In this document: positions 31,788 to 40,777 of the stretch, one piece after another
Position numbering within the stretch: position 1 is the first letter of the stretch
Layout: each line of letters opens with the position of its first letter
From: Vibrio sp. MEBiC08052
GTDB lineage: Bacteria; Pseudomonadota; Gammaproteobacteria; Enterobacterales; Vibrionaceae
Assembly (NCBI RefSeq): GCF_001506075.1
Contig: NZ_KQ947475.1
Coordinates: 909,799-973,798 of the forward strand
Length of the DNA: 64,000 bases
Direction of reading: 5' to 3'
The notes under the pieces: model-generated
What the model saw: only the letters and a program-made list of their open reading frames with translations
The model's database searches: none
Told to the model about the DNA's origin: nothing
Program-made: the position numbers and the translations under genes

Positions 31788-32552
31788 GTGGATTTAGCTA
31801 CACTGATTGGTTTGATAGGTGGTTTAGCCTTCATTGTAATGGCCATGGTTTTGGGTGGTGGTCTGATGATGTTCGTGGACATCACCTCGGTGTTAATCGT
31901 TGTGGGTGGTTCAACATGCGTTGTCATGATGAAGTTTACTTTCGGGCAATTTTTTGGGGCAGGGAAAATCGCAGCCAAAGCGTTTATGTTTAAGGCTGAT
32001 GAACCGGAAGATTTGATTGCCAGAATCGTTGAAATGGCAGATGCGGCCCGGAAAGGTGGATTTCTGGCCTTGGAAGAGATGGAAATCAGTAACAGCTTCA
32101 TGCAGAAAGGGATTGACTTGTTGGTTGATGGTCATGACGCTGACGTTGTTCGTTCGGCACTCCAAAAAGATATTTCACTGACAGAAGAGCGTCACGAAGC
32201 CGGGACTGCGGTATTCAGAGCCTATGGTGATGTCGCACCTGCGATGGGGATGATCGGGACACTGGTCGGTCTGGTGGCGATGTTGTCAAACATGGATGAC
32301 CCGAAATCGATTGGTCCGGCGATGGCAGTGGCATTGTTGACGACACTTTACGGTGCGGTCATGGCAAACATGATTTTTTTCCCGATTGCGGATAAGTTGG
32401 CTCTACGCCGTGAGCAGGAAATGTTGAATCGCCGTCTCATTATGGATGGCGTTTTGGCGATTCAGGATGGACAAAACCCTCGCGTGATTGACGGTTATTT
32501 GAAAAACTATCTGAATGAAGGCAAGCGAGCGATGGATGTGGACAACGAGTAA
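31788..32552 (+). CDS. pomA: Flagellar motor stator protein PomA (sodium-driven)
   Basis: The four-TM stator subunit that with PomB forms the sodium channel driving the polar flagellum. The 254-residue sequence MDLATLIGLIGGLAFIVMAM to LNEGKRAMDVDNE is nearly collinear with V. alginolyticus PomA as I remember it. It includes the cytoplasmic loop with charged residues that contact FliG (RIVEMADAARKGGF, DKLALRREQE) and TM3-TM4 (GDVAPAMGMIGTLVGLVAML). It starts with GTG at 31788 behind GAGGAG; the frame is open a few codons upstream to a TTG. pomB follows after 17 bases. Confidence 0.97.
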   Translation: MDLATLIGLIGGLAFIVMAMVLGGGLMMFVDITSVLIVVGGSTCVVMMKFTFGQFFGAGKIAAKAFMFKADEPEDLIARIVEMADAARKGGFLALEEMEISNSFMQKGIDLLVDGHDADVVRSALQKDISLTEERHEAGTAVFRAYGDVAPAMGMIGTLVGLVAMLSNMDDPKSIGPAMAVALLTTLYGAVMANMIFFPIADKLALRREQEMLNRRLIMDGVLAIQDGQNPRVIDGYLKNYLNEGKRAMDVDNE

Positions 32553-32569
32553 GCACGGGGAAGTCAACG

Positions 32570-33544
32570 ATGGATGAAGAGAATAAATGTAAATGTCCTC
32601 CTCCGGGCGCACCGGCGTGGCTGGCGACATTTTCTGACCTCATGTCTCTGCTCATGTGTTTTTTCGTGTTGCTCCTCTCTTTCTCCGAAATGGATGTCCT
32701 GAAGTTTAAGCAGATTGCCGGTTCGATGAAATTTGCTTTTGGGGTTCAGAACCGACTGGAAGTGAAAGATATTCCGAAAGGCACCAGTGTGATCGCTCAG
32801 GAATTCAGACCGGGGCGGCCGGAACCGACGCCAATCGATGTCATCATGCAGCAAACCATTGATATTACACAGCAAACGCTTGAGTTCCAGGAAGGCGATG
32901 CGGATCGTGCGGGTGGAACACAACGTGAAGAAGGAGACCTGACCGGCGGGCAGTCTCCGGAAACATCGACGCAGGATAATCAGAATGATGAATCGGTTGA
33001 CCAACAACAGCAAGCGCAATCCCCAAGCACGGAAGAGATGGAGATCGTCTCAGAAAATCTACAAAAAGCATTAGCGACAGAAATTGAGCAGGGCGCTGTC
33101 GAGGTTGAAAATCTCGGTCAGGAAATTGTGATTCGTATTCGTGAAAAAGGCGCATTCCCCAAAGATTCTGCATTTTTGCAACCGAAGTTCCGACCGTTGG
33201 TGCGGCAAATCGCAGAGTTGGTTAAAGATATCCCCGGGATTGTCCGGATCTCCGGTCATACGGATAATCAACCGCTTGACTCTGAGTTGTATCGTTCAAA
33301 CTGGGATTTATCTGCGCAGCGAGCTGTATCGGTGGCTCAGGAAATGGAAAAAGTCCCCGGTTTTAATCATGAAAGAATGGAAGTCCGCGGTATGGCTGAC
33401 ACACAACCGGTTGCTTCGAATGATACAGCCAAAGGACGTGCTCAAAACAGACGTGTAGATATCAGTATTCTGCAAGGGAAACCGACTTATAGTGATGAAG
33501 TACCATCGGTACAGCAACCGACTTCTGGCAAACAACAACCCTAG
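32570..33544 (+). CDS. pomB: Flagellar motor stator protein PomB
   Basis: A 324-residue partner of PomA. The single TM near the N-terminus holds the ion-binding Asp23 (WLATFSDLMSLLMCFFVLLL). A plug-like segment and a Gln/Glu-rich linker follow (residues about 100-165, QDNQNDESVDQQQQAQ), then an OmpA-like peptidoglycan-binding domain (ISGHTDNQPL, RSNWDLSAQRAVSV, GRAQNRRVDI). The linker is unusually rich in Gln, Glu and Asp. A terminator follows. Confidence 0.97.
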   Translation: MDEENKCKCPPPGAPAWLATFSDLMSLLMCFFVLLLSFSEMDVLKFKQIAGSMKFAFGVQNRLEVKDIPKGTSVIAQEFRPGRPEPTPIDVIMQQTIDITQQTLEFQEGDADRAGGTQREEGDLTGGQSPETSTQDNQNDESVDQQQQAQSPSTEEMEIVSENLQKALATEIEQGAVEVENLGQEIVIRIREKGAFPKDSAFLQPKFRPLVRQIAELVKDIPGIVRISGHTDNQPLDSELYRSNWDLSAQRAVSVAQEMEKVPGFNHERMEVRGMADTQPVASNDTAKGRAQNRRVDISILQGKPTYSDEVPSVQQPTSGKQQP

Positions 33545-33621
33545 AGAGTGATCATTCAGAGATAACTATCGAGATCAAGTGAAGGCTGTACCCTGCGTGA
33601 TAAAATCATGATAGAAATAAA

Positions 33622-33650
33622 AAGTAAGCCAATATGGCTTACTTTTTTTA
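33622..33650 (+). terminator. Rho-independent terminator of pomAB
   Basis: AAGTAAGCC pairs with GGCTTACTT around AATAT, followed by a T-run, 78 bases after the pomB stop. Confidence 0.92.
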
Positions 33651-33696
33651 TCACACTTTCTTTATTGAAATGACCCATTGATTGGACGGAGGATAT

Positions 33697-34605
33697 ATGG
33701 TGAATCAAGTAACCATTGCAGAACAGGGACCGGCGTTTTCAGAAATTGCTCAGGGGTACTGGCGGCTGGCCGAATGGCAAATGACTCCTCAGGAGCGGTT
33801 GTCTTTCTTAAAACAGCATGTTGAACTCGGGATTACCACGGTTGATCATGCGGATATTTATGGTCAGTACACCTGTGAAACACTGTTTGGTGAAGCTTTG
33901 GCGCTGGACCCTTCGGTGCGGCAGTATCTTCAGGTTGTGACCAAGTGTGACATTCAATTATGCAGTGATGCTTTTCCACACCGACAAATCAATCATTACG
34001 ATACAGGCAGAGCTCATATTCTCCAATCGGTCGATAACTCACTGATGCGTCTCGGTATTGATGAAATTGATGTGTTGTTGATTCATCGTCCTGATGTGTT
34101 GATGAATGCCGATGAAGTGGCGGAGGCGTTTGCAACATTACACCAAGCCGGCAAAGTCAAACATTTCGGCGTGTCTAATTTTACCCCCTCACAATTCGAG
34201 CTGTTACAGTCTCGTCTTGATAAACCACTGGTCACCAATCAGGTTGAAATCAATCCGCTCAATTTCGACGTTGCCCATGATGGCACCTTAGATCTGATGC
34301 AAATGCTCAGAACCCGGCCAATGGCTTGGTCATGTTTGGGAGGCGGTGCTATTTTCAACGGTGAGAGTGAACAGGCACGACGTGTCCGTCAGACCCTCAC
34401 AGAGATCGGGCAAGAAGTGGGGGCGCAAAGCATTGATCAAGTGATTTATGCTTGGGTCAGACGTTTGCCCGCGTTGCCCATTCCGATCCTCGGTTCCGGA
34501 AAAATCGAGCGGGTCAAAGCCGCTGTCGCGGCGCTGGAAATCGAGTTGAGCCGTGAGCAATGGTATCGTATTTGGGTTGCATCCAAAGGTCATTCGGTCC
34601 CCTAA
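33697..34605 (+). CDS. Aldo/keto reductase, YdhF-like
   Basis: A 302-residue NADPH-dependent oxidoreductase of the aldo/keto reductase family. The catalytic tetrad is visible: Asp and Tyr in TTVDHADIYGQY, Lys in VVTKCDI and His in LLIHRPD; the barrel strand GKVKHFGVSNF and cofactor region ILGSGKIERVKAA are present. It is closest in pattern to E. coli YdhF. The physiological substrate is unknown. The ATG at 33697 has GGAGGA six bases upstream; the frame extends to a TTG at 33682. Confidence 0.92.
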   Translation: MVNQVTIAEQGPAFSEIAQGYWRLAEWQMTPQERLSFLKQHVELGITTVDHADIYGQYTCETLFGEALALDPSVRQYLQVVTKCDIQLCSDAFPHRQINHYDTGRAHILQSVDNSLMRLGIDEIDVLLIHRPDVLMNADEVAEAFATLHQAGKVKHFGVSNFTPSQFELLQSRLDKPLVTNQVEINPLNFDVAHDGTLDLMQMLRTRPMAWSCLGGGAIFNGESEQARRVRQTLTEIGQEVGAQSIDQVIYAWVRRLPALPIPILGSGKIERVKAAVAALEIELSREQWYRIWVASKGHSVP

Positions 34606-34743
34606 ATCGACGGGATACCCGTCCGAGCATCAAATGATGTCACTCAGAGACTATCACGCTATCTGAGTAATCCTTTCTCATGAATACTTACCGAGAACCG
34701 CTGTCAGGCAGAATAGATGTTTTCCCTGTCAGTGCTTCTCGTG

Positions 34744-34749
34744 TATAAT
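34744..34749 (+). promoter_or_regulatory. Probable -10 box of thiI
   Basis: TATAAT, about 100 bases before thiI; a TTTCCC at 34721-34726 stands at 17-base spacing but is a poor -35. Transcription would begin near 34756. Confidence 0.5.
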
Positions 34750-34777
34750 TCTGCGCCTTTCATTGCTGTTTGTTGAT

Positions 34778-34796
34778 GCTGTTAACAGTTAACAGC
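34778..34796 (+). repeat. Perfect inverted repeat in the thiI leader
   Basis: GCTGTTAACAGTTAACAGC is two eight-base arms around CAG. It lies about 20 bases after the predicted start of transcription and 52 bases before the thiI ATG. It could be a protein-binding palindrome or a hairpin in the leader. It is not a THI-box riboswitch, whose conserved elements I do not see. Confidence 0.6.
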
Positions 34797-34848
34797 TAAA
34801 CCGTGTAAACCAGACAGTGACGTATTAATCTGAGTTGCGAATGATCCT

Positions 34849-36297
34849 ATGAAATTTATTGTTAAGCCCCATCCGGAAATTTTTGTTAAAAGTGAATCGG
34901 TACGGAAACGTTTTACCAAAATTCTCGAATGTAATATTCGCAATATTATTAAACGACGGACAGAATCGGTTGCGGTTTTTAACCGTCGTGATCATATCGA
35001 AGTCACCTCAGAGAGCGATCGATATTATGCTGAAACACTGGAAATTCTGACCCATACACCGGGTATTCATCATGTACTTGAAGTGCTGCAGTCTGAGTTT
35101 CGCGATCTGCATGATATTTATGAACAAGTATTGGCTCACAGCCGGCATAAGATTGAAAATAAAACCTTTGTGGTTCGTGCCAAAAGACGCGGCCAGCATG
35201 ACTTCACCTCAATTGAGCTGGAACGCTACGTCGGTGGCGGGCTGAACCAAGCGGTTGAAAGTGCCCGGGTGAAACTCAACAACCCTGATATCGTGGTTCG
35301 GGTCGAAGTGTCAGGCGATAAACTGAACCAGATTATTGCTCGTCATCGTGGGTTGGGCGGCTTCCCGCTCGGGACACAAGAAGATGTGCTGAGCCTGATT
35401 TCCGGTGGGTTTGATTCTGGTGTTTCCAGTTATCTGCATATCAAACGCGGTTCAAAAGTCCATTATTGCTTTTTTAATTTAGGCGGCCCGGCGCATGAAA
35501 TTGGCGTGAAGCAAGTGGCTTACTATCTATGGAATAAATTTGGTTCGTCGGCCAAAGTTCGCTTCATTGCGGTTGATTTCGAACCGGTTGTGGCGGAAAT
35601 TCTGGAAAAAGTCGATGACGGGCAGATGGGCGTAGTACTGAAACGGATGTTCATGCGGGCAGCAGGGATGATCGCTGAACGATTTGATATTCAGGCGCTG
35701 GTCACCGGTGAAGCGTTAGGGCAGGTGTCGAGTCAGACACTGACCAACTTGCGTCATATTGATGGTGTGACTGAGCGTTTGATTTTACGTCCGCTGATCA
35801 ACTGGGATAAAGAAGACATTATCAATCTTGCCAGAGATATCGGTACTGAAGATTTTGCTAAAACCATGCCGGAATATTGCGGGGTGATTTCTCGCCGTCC
35901 GACCGTCAAAGCGGTTCAGGCAAAGCTGGAAGCTGAAGAAGCGAAGTTTGATTTTGCCATTTTAGATCAAGTGATCCACAGTGCGCGTCAAATGGACATC
36001 CGCAATATTGCTCAGGAAACGGAGCTACAGGCACCGGAAGTTGAATTGGTTGATGCGATTCAGGAACATGCCGTCGTATTGGACATTCGTAGCCCGGATG
36101 AAGAAGATGAGCATCCGTTGGTTCTGGAAGGGGTAGAAGTGAAACACCTGCCTTTTTACAAGCTGGCAACTCAGTTCGGTGACTTGGATCAGTCAAAAAC
36201 TTATTTATTGTACTGTGCTCGCGGTGTCATGAGCCGTTTGCAAGCGTTATACCTCAAAGAACAGGGTTTTGAGAACGTGAAGGTTTATCGCCCTTAA
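34849..36297 (+). CDS. thiI: tRNA 4-thiouridine synthase / thiamine sulfur transferase ThiI
   Basis: Makes 4-thiouridine at position 8 of tRNA and supplies sulfur for the thiazole of thiamine. The 482-residue protein has an N-terminal THUMP domain (ending in [18 protein letters not shown]), the PP-loop [13 protein letters not shown], and a C-terminal rhodanese domain with the catalytic Cys in [12 protein letters not shown]. This is the full-length enterobacterial type. A terminator follows. Confidence 0.97.
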   Translation: MKFIVKPHPEIFVKSESVRKRFTKILECNIRNIIKRRTESVAVFNRRDHIEVTSESDRYYAETLEILTHTPGIHHVLEVLQSEFRDLHDIYEQVLAHSRHKIENKTFVVRAKRRGQHDFTSIELERYVGGGLNQAVESARVKLNNPDIVVRVEVSGDKLNQIIARHRGLGGFPLGTQEDVLSLISGGFDSGVSSYLHIKRGSKVHYCFFNLGGPAHEIGVKQVAYYLWNKFGSSAKVRFIAVDFEPVVAEILEKVDDGQMGVVLKRMFMRAAGMIAERFDIQALVTGEALGQVSSQTLTNLRHIDGVTERLILRPLINWDKEDIINLARDIGTEDFAKTMPEYCGVISRRPTVKAVQAKLEAEEAKFDFAILDQVIHSARQMDIRNIAQETELQAPEVELVDAIQEHAVVLDIRSPDEEDEHPLVLEGVEVKHLPFYKLATQFGDLDQSKTYLLYCARGVMSRLQALYLKEQGFENVKVYRP

Positions 36298-36316
36298 AAC
36301 CGCTCTGTCCGATAAG

Positions 36317-36350
36317 ACCAGCCGCAGTAACATCCCGGCTGGTTTTTTTT
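36317..36350 (+). terminator. Rho-independent terminator of thiI
   Basis: ACCAGCC (36317-36323) pairs with GGCTGGT (36337-36343), followed by seven to eight T residues, 20 bases after the thiI stop. Confidence 0.92.
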
Positions 36351-36515
36351 ATTGGGGCTGATCGAGTCAAAGGTGAATGTTCAGAGCGGAACAAGAGCGA
36401 AGTCCTGAAGTATCGCAGCGGAAGTGTCGTAGTAAATCCGTAGCTTGATTTGTGAGTGTTTTTTGACACGATTATGAATCTTGGTTGATTGAACAGCAGA
36501 AAAACCATAGAGCAG

Positions 36516-36718
36516 ATAAAAATACACCGCCCATCGGAAGGCGGTGTGAAATATTTGACAGACAGGTCAAAATAAATACAGGAAGTATGCTTTGTGGCTG
36601 GGAGCCACAGAACAAGTGGTGAAACACCACATACTCGAAATACGAGTTTGCAAACACAACATCGCAACACAAAGTCTATTGATCCTAAGGAGAATCAAGT
36701 CATTCAGACTTGTCTGCG
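36516..36718 (-). ncRNA. gcvB: Small regulatory RNA GcvB
   Basis: About 200 bases divergent from gcvA, the conserved GcvB location. Read on the minus strand it has the GU-rich seed region (GATGTTGTGTTTGCAAAC), close to E. coli R1. A GTGGTG/CACCAC hairpin and the conserved TACTTCCTGTA and ACCTGTCTGTC blocks follow, ending with the terminator ACACCGCC/GGCGGTGT followed by ATTTTTA. GcvB is an Hfq-dependent RNA that represses amino-acid and peptide transporter mRNAs, activated by GcvA. The 5' end is set from the promoter and is approximate. Confidence 0.9.
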
Positions 36719-36724
36719 GGACAA

Positions 36725-36753
36725 AATATAGGTTTTTTCTGGCAGGTAAACAA
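36725..36753 (-). promoter_or_regulatory. Probable gcvB promoter
   Basis: On the minus strand TTGTTT is followed after 17 bases by TATATT. It overlaps the gcvA promoter on the other strand, so binding of GcvA here could control both. Confidence 0.6.
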
Positions 36754-36768
36754 TGGACAAATTATAAT
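36740..36768 (+). promoter_or_regulatory. Probable gcvA promoter
   Basis: A perfect -10 TATAAT (36763-36768) is preceded at 17 bases by TGGCAG. The overlap with the divergent gcvB promoter suits autoregulation by GcvA. Confidence 0.55.
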
Positions 36769-36813
36769 GCTTCGCATAAAAAAAACTAATCCATTTCAGT
36801 TAAGGATCATGGT

Positions 36814-37737
36814 GTGAACAAAAGGTTGCCTCCCCTGAATGCATTGCGGGTTTTTGAGTCCGCAGCTCGTCATTTAAGCTTCACGCAAGCTGCAGAAGAG
36901 TTATATGTCACTCAGGCCGCTGTGAGCCATCAAATCAAGTCGTTAGAAGAATTTCTCGGGTTGAAGCTATTTATCCGAAGAAATCGCTCTCTTTTGTTAA
37001 CAGAAGAGGGACAAAGTTATTTTTTTGAAATTAAAGATATTTTTACAGCGATTCAGGAATCGACGGATAAGCTCCTATCCCGCAGTGAAAAGGGGACATT
37101 AACCATCAGCTTGCCACCAAGTTTTGCAATTCAATGGCTGGTTCCTCGTTTGGCTGACTTTAATCAGCAGCAACCGGATATCGATGTTCGGATAAAAGCA
37201 GTTGATAGAGAAGAAGGCTCTTTAGTGGATGATGTTGATGTCGCCATTTATTACGGCAAAGGACTGTGGCCGGGATTAAGAACAGATAAACTTTATCAGG
37301 AGTTCTTGATTCCGCTCTGTTCGCCATTATTGCTGGCGCAGGGAAAACCACTTCATTCACTGGAAGATTTATCTCATCATACGTTGTTGCATGATACCTC
37401 CCGGCAGGATTGGAAAACCTTTGCCCGGGAAAATCATTTGTCAGGCATTGCGGTTGATCATGGTCCGATTTTCAGTCACTCGACAATGGTATTACAGGCT
37501 GCTGCTCATGGTCAGGGTATTGCACTGGGCAATAATGTGTTGGCTCAGCCGGAAATTGAAGCCGGGAGGCTGGTGCCCTTATTTGATAAAGTGCTGATGA
37601 CCGATAACGCTTTTTATCTGGTTTGCCATGAAAAACAGGCCAATACCGGACGGATTGCTACATTTCGCAACTGGATGTTGAACCGCGCCCGACGAGAACA
37701 AGAGGTCATTTTAGATGAAAACTATGACAGCGAGTAA
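36814..37737 (+). CDS. gcvA: Glycine cleavage system transcriptional regulator GcvA
   Basis: A 307-residue LysR regulator that activates gcvTHP and gcvB when glycine is present. The start MNKRLPPLNALRVFESAARHLSFTQAAEELYVTQ is near-identical to E. coli GcvA, and the effector domain continues collinear (DDVDVAIYYGKG, HTLLHDTSRQDW, GPIFSHSTMVLQAAAHGQG). It starts with GTG at 36814 with AAGGA upstream; an ATG five bases earlier is out of frame. The GcvB RNA lies divergently upstream. It overlaps the next gene by 23 bases. Confidence 0.96.
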   Translation: MNKRLPPLNALRVFESAARHLSFTQAAEELYVTQAAVSHQIKSLEEFLGLKLFIRRNRSLLLTEEGQSYFFEIKDIFTAIQESTDKLLSRSEKGTLTISLPPSFAIQWLVPRLADFNQQQPDIDVRIKAVDREEGSLVDDVDVAIYYGKGLWPGLRTDKLYQEFLIPLCSPLLLAQGKPLHSLEDLSHHTLLHDTSRQDWKTFARENHLSGIAVDHGPIFSHSTMVLQAAAHGQGIALGNNVLAQPEIEAGRLVPLFDKVLMTDNAFYLVCHEKQANTGRIATFRNWMLNRARREQEVILDENYDSE

Positions 37738-38392
37738 CAGTGTGGACAGCAACGTATACCAACCGGGTAGTGCACATGTACAGCTGAACGGGCCCGATGA
37801 TGGCCCGGTATTTATTTTTGCCCATGGTGCCGGGGCGGATATGGATCATGATTTTATGGCGCATATTGCGTGTGGATTGGCCGACAAAGGCATTCGCGTG
37901 GTTCGTTTTAATTTTCCGTACATGATCCGCAGAGCACAGGAAGCGAAGAAGTTTCCACCGGATCGTGCCCCGAAACTGATGGCTGCTTTTGAGTCTGTCA
38001 TTCAACATTATGCGACTCAACCTGTGGTGATCGGTGGGAAATCCATGGGCGGGCGTATGGCGAGCCTGTTCACTCAGCATGAGTTGGTGAAAGGGATTGC
38101 TTGCCTCGGTTTTCCGTTTCATCCCCCCGGTAAACCGGAGAAACAAAAAGGCGAGCATTTAGCAACGTGTGAAAAGCCATGTCTGATTTTACAGGGAGAA
38201 CGGGACTCGTTTGGCTGCCGAGAGGAAGTGATGGCAATGCCGATGAGTCCGCAGGTTGAGGTGGTTTATGTGCCCGATGGCGACCATAGCTTTAAGCCCC
38301 GCAAAAGTTCAGGTTATACCGAGCAAGACAATCTGGCCTCGGTGGTGGAACAATTAAGTGAGTTTATCCGGAGCATTCATGATGAAAAGTAA
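37715..38392 (+). CDS. Alpha/beta hydrolase, KANL3/Tex30-type
   Basis: A 225-residue hydrolase-like protein: GPVFIFAHGAGADMDHDFM near the oxyanion site, nucleophile elbow GGKSMGGRMAS, LQGERDSFG and the putative catalytic His in VPDGDHSFKP. This is the small dienelactone-hydrolase-like family often found near gcvA. The substrate is unknown. It begins inside gcvA and overlaps the next gene, so the run gcvA-hydrolase-ygdD-rlmM is probably co-transcribed. Confidence 0.88.
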   Translation: MKTMTASNSVDSNVYQPGSAHVQLNGPDDGPVFIFAHGAGADMDHDFMAHIACGLADKGIRVVRFNFPYMIRRAQEAKKFPPDRAPKLMAAFESVIQHYATQPVVIGGKSMGGRMASLFTQHELVKGIACLGFPFHPPGKPEKQKGEHLATCEKPCLILQGERDSFGCREEVMAMPMSPQVEVVYVPDGDHSFKPRKSSGYTEQDNLASVVEQLSEFIRSIHDEK

Positions 38393-38780
38393 ATCGCTAT
38401 TTCTTTTTGCCGCCTGTTTTGGGGCGTTTGGGGTGGGGCTGGGCGCTTTTGCTTCCCACGGTTTAAAAACGATTTTATCCCCGAATTTTCTCGGGGTTTT
38501 TGAAGTTGGCGTTCGCTATCAGTTTATTCACACCTTAGCCTTATTAGGATGTGGGGTGATGATGATGCTTTCATCGCACCAAACGGTGCAGAAATATTTT
38601 TATCGGGCCGGAATCTGTTTTATTATCGGCATCTTTTGCTTTAGCGGCAGCCTGTACGCATTAGCGTTGACCGGCGTGAAATGGTTTGGTCCTATCACGC
38701 CTTTCGGCGGAGTCTGTTTTATTGTTGGATGGGTGCTGATGTTTGTCGCTGCATGGAATATGAAAGAGGTGAATCAGTGA
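38382..38780 (+). CDS. ygdD: DUF423 family inner membrane protein YgdD
   Basis: A 132-residue protein with four predicted membrane helices: [53 protein letters not shown] and [27 protein letters not shown] is the family signature. The function is unknown. Two adjacent ATG codons exist; GGAG upstream serves both. It overlaps the hydrolase by 11 bases and rlmM by four. Confidence 0.9.
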   Translation: MKSKSLFLFAACFGAFGVGLGAFASHGLKTILSPNFLGVFEVGVRYQFIHTLALLGCGVMMMLSSHQTVQKYFYRAGICFIIGIFCFSGSLYALALTGVKWFGPITPFGGVCFIVGWVLMFVAAWNMKEVNQ

Positions 38781-39868
38781 AGCAGGTCATGCTCTATTGC
38801 CGTGCCGGTTTTGAGAAAGAATGTGCCGGAGAAATCCAAGACAAGGCAAGCCGAATCGAAGTGTTTGGGTTTCCCCGTTTGAAGTATCAGACCGGATATG
38901 TGCTGTTTGAATGTTATCAGGAGGGGGATGCCGATAAGCTGATTCGTGAGATCGACTTTCAGAGCCTGATTTTTGCCCGCCAGATTTTTGCAGTCTGTGT
39001 GACGTGTGAATCCTTACCGACAGACGATCGGATTTCTCCGATTCTCCAGTCTTTGGCTGAGATTGAAGGGATACCTCGCTGTGGTGATCTGCGGGTCGAA
39101 ACACCGGATACCAATGAGGCCAAAGAGCTACTGAAATTTTGCCGTAAATTTACGGTACCGCTGCGTCAGGCATTGCGGGGAAAAGGCATTCTGTTTGGCA
39201 AAGACGAGCCGAAGAAACCGGTGTTGCATGTCTGTTTTATTGCCCCCGGCCATTGTTATATCGGCTATTCATATACCAATAATAACTCACCGTTTTTCAT
39301 GGGGATTCCCCGTTTGAAGTTTCCGGCGGATGCACCGAGTCGTTCGACCCTGAAGCTGGAAGAAGCATTTCATGTCTTTATTCCCCGTTCGGAATGGGAT
39401 GAACGTTTAGCCTCGGGGATGTGGGCGGTTGATCTGGGGGCATGTCCCGGTGGATGGACGTATCAGTTGGTGCAACGTTCGATGTTTGTGCATGCGGTCG
39501 ATAATGGCATGATGGCTGAGAGTCTGATGGACACCGGACAGGTCAAACATCATATGGAAGATGGCTTTAAATTTGAACCACCGCGTAAGAATGTGACTTG
39601 GTTAGTGTGTGATATGGTCGAAAAGCCGGCTCGGGTCGCACAACTGATGGGTGAATGGTTGATCCGCGGATGGGCAAAAGAGGCACTGTTTAATCTGAAG
39701 CTGCCGATGAAGGGACGTTATGATGAAGTGTTGCAGGATATCGATAACCTGAAACATTTTCTGAAGGATAACCATGTCAATTTTCGGTTACAGGCCAAGC
39801 ATCTTTATCATGATCGGGAAGAAATTACCGTGCATGTTCGGAGTTTGTCCAATATTTCTCCTCACTGA
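38777..39868 (+). CDS. rlmM: 23S rRNA (cytidine(2498)-2'-O)-methyltransferase RlmM
   Basis: A 363-residue SAM-dependent enzyme that methylates C2498 of 23S rRNA. An N-terminal THUMP-like part ([20 protein letters not shown]) precedes a Rossmann methyltransferase domain with [16 protein letters not shown] as SAM site and the K-D-K-E-type residues ([11 protein letters not shown]). It starts with GTG at 38777 in a GTGA overlap with the ygdD stop; GAGGTG lies upstream. The frame continues upstream, but homologues begin here. Confidence 0.96.
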   Translation: MKQVMLYCRAGFEKECAGEIQDKASRIEVFGFPRLKYQTGYVLFECYQEGDADKLIREIDFQSLIFARQIFAVCVTCESLPTDDRISPILQSLAEIEGIPRCGDLRVETPDTNEAKELLKFCRKFTVPLRQALRGKGILFGKDEPKKPVLHVCFIAPGHCYIGYSYTNNNSPFFMGIPRLKFPADAPSRSTLKLEEAFHVFIPRSEWDERLASGMWAVDLGACPGGWTYQLVQRSMFVHAVDNGMMAESLMDTGQVKHHMEDGFKFEPPRKNVTWLVCDMVEKPARVAQLMGEWLIRGWAKEALFNLKLPMKGRYDEVLQDIDNLKHFLKDNHVNFRLQAKHLYHDREEITVHVRSLSNISPH

Positions 39869-39910
39869 GTGAGTAGTAGCTTTGATTTCCAGATGCTGGG
39901 AGCGTGTCGA

Positions 39911-40693
39911 TTATGACTCGCTCTCCGGTGGCTGAAAGCGAATATCTTGCAGGTTAAATCCCAGCTGAATATCGGTTTTGAGGGTTGCGACGGCTTTGCA
40001 CTGACGTGCCAATTCAATATGTTCTGTGAGTTTTTTCTGATATTTCTTCGGCAGCTCCGTACTTTGGTAGGCTTGCTCAATATCGCTAAACTGATTAAGA
40101 ATTTCCTTCGCCGCTTTAGGGCCAATCCCCGGTACACCGCTGACTTGACTGGAATGAATGCCAGTGAGCGCCCAGTAGTCACACAGCTGTTCGGGACGTA
40201 CGCCGAATTCTTGAGTGATAAATTCCTGATCCAACCACCGATGCTGGAAATAATCCCGAATTCTCAGGGTCGGAGAGAGCAACTGACAGTAGCCTTTATC
40301 GGTTGAAATGATGGTCACTTGTTCCTGATGACTGGCAACCTTGGTCGCCAGCGTGGCAACCAGATCATCGGCTTCGTCACCACTGGAGAGGAGAGAGTCG
40401 ATACCGATTTCCCACCATGCCTGTTGAATGGTGTCCATATTTTGTCTCAGAGCATCGGGCATCGGTTGCCGTTTTTCTTTATATTGAGGCAGCAGTTGTG
40501 CACGCCAACCGCGATCATCAGAATCATGATCAAACACAGCAATGATATGCGAGGGAGACGTCTCTTGAATGATTTTGGCTAAAGTCCGGCTGGTTGTTTG
40601 GCACGTTCGTTCAATATCTTCAGCATTGGGTTGTGCTGAGTGAACGCGGCGAATCAGGTTGAGTGCGTCGATAATGACAAGGTGTAAAGACAT
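39911..40693 (-). CDS. xni: Flap endonuclease Xni
   Basis: A 260-residue 5' flap endonuclease related to the N-terminal domain of DNA polymerase I. Acidic metal-binding residues are visible (LVIIDALNLIRR, AVFDHDSDDRGWR, SGDEADDLVATLA, ISTDKGYCQL) along with the helix-hairpin-helix SGVPGIGPKAAKEIL. It converges on rlmM with a 42-base gap. Confidence 0.95.
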   Translation of the reverse strand: MSLHLVIIDALNLIRRVHSAQPNAEDIERTCQTTSRTLAKIIQETSPSHIIAVFDHDSDDRGWRAQLLPQYKEKRQPMPDALRQNMDTIQQAWWEIGIDSLLSSGDEADDLVATLATKVASHQEQVTIISTDKGYCQLLSPTLRIRDYFQHRWLDQEFITQEFGVRPEQLCDYWALTGIHSSQVSGVPGIGPKAAKEILNQFSDIEQAYQSTELPKKYQKKLTEHIELARQCKAVATLKTDIQLGFNLQDIRFQPPESES

Positions 40694-40724
40694 CAGCGTT
40701 CTTCGCTCAGGAGAATATTAAAAT

Positions 40725-40745
40725 AAGGGCCGAAGCCCCTATTCT
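40725..40745 (-). terminator. Probable terminator of ppnN
   Basis: On the minus strand AGGGGC/GCCCTT with a TTCG loop (one wobble) is followed by ATTTTAATATT. The T-run is broken, so confidence is moderate. Confidence 0.5.
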
Positions 40746-40777
40746 AGTGGATAATGACGTATTCGGGCAACCCATGC

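Noticed and set aside
36254..36670. 138-codon minus-strand frame across the GcvB locus
   Set aside because: It crosses the thiI terminator and GcvB RNA; the RNA explains the conservation pattern.
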